Shown here: in pieces, positions 31,535-31,580 of the stretch | How the letters are laid out: every line of letters begins with the position of its first letter | Position numbering within the stretch: position 1 is the stretch's first letter | Assembly (NCBI GenBank): GCA_003446015.1 | Contig: DMBU01000058.1 | Location: forward strand, 1 to 31,580 | Origin: Bacteroidales bacterium | GTDB taxonomy: Bacteria; Bacteroidota; Bacteroidia; Bacteroidales; UBA12077 | Direction of reading: 5' to 3' | DNA: 31,580 nt | Program-made: the position numbers and the translations under genes | The notes under the pieces: generated by a model | Told to the model about the DNA's origin: nothing | Seen by the model: the letters and a program-made list of their open reading frames with translations, nothing else | The model's database searches: none

Positions 31535-31580
31535 CTACTTATAGTGAGCTACAGAAGTATCAATAACCTTTTTTGCATTA
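31535..31580 (-). CDS. Possible 3' end of a minus-strand gene cut by the window edge
   Basis: Reading the minus strand from the right edge gives the open frame NAKKVIDTSVAHYK followed by TAG at 31535-31537. The composition is protein-like but only 14 codons are visible, so the family cannot be named and this may be chance. Confidence 0.3.
   Translation of the reverse strand, partial: NAKKVIDTSVAHYK

Overview
The window is an AT-rich chromosomal stretch from a Bacteroidota bacterium, probably a Bacteroidales/Marinilabiliales-type lineage; I cannot place it more finely. Three things point to that phylum. The gene order cinA, rpmB, rpmG, DUF4295, ftsY, rimO and the trio clpC/gyrA/TPR are typical of it. 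Translation starts mostly lack Shine-Dalgarno sequences and have A-rich leaders. Several upstream regions carry the phylum's promoter form, TTG or TTTG about 19-21 bp before TAnnTTTG. No rRNA, tRNA, CRISPR array, transposase or phage gene was seen. Most of the window is vertically inherited core genome; the sensory genes in its middle and right half are more accessory.

Layout. 1-3912 (minus): gyrA, then a secreted TPR protein with its own promoter. 4266-7404 (plus): clpC, divergent from gyrA, then the thiol peroxidase tpx. 7433-14158 (minus): a housekeeping run read as a lipoprotein, an M48 membrane protease, cinA, rpmB, rpmG, a 50-residue DUF4295 protein, ftsY and rimO. fabG (14280-15026, minus) is divergent from a large membrane receptor (15310-17616, plus) that has Cache, HAMP, GAF and PAS regions but no recognisable output domain. 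A bidirectional terminator separates this receptor from a secreted DUF6588-like protein (17691-18827, minus). 19017-21162 (plus) carries rarA and kdsA, the latter with all four metal ligands of the metal-dependent class.

21186-27166 (minus) is the most unusual part. It is a tight gene set: a cNMP-binding-domain histidine kinase, a secreted protein dominated by about 340 residues of charged helix, a small SRPBCC protein, and a TPR hybrid histidine kinase with a C-terminal receiver. The first three genes are 11-12 bp apart and the fourth follows after 78 bp. I read it as a candidate signalling operon; its signal and target are unknown.

27340-30221 (minus) holds a serine hydrolase of the beta-lactamase/class C PBP fold, a small outer-membrane beta-barrel and a SlyD-type FKBP isomerase, each with its own terminator. 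30374-31429 (plus) encodes a membrane-associated flavodoxin/2[4Fe-4S] protein (EFR1-like). The right edge holds a short GC-rich repeat and perhaps the last 14 codons of a further minus-strand gene.

Functionally the window joins DNA topology and repair (gyrA, rarA), protein quality control (clpC, M48 protease, slyD), translation and secretion (rpmB, rpmG, rimO, ftsY), envelope synthesis (fabG, kdsA), peroxide defence (tpx) and a dense set of envelope-sensing proteins.
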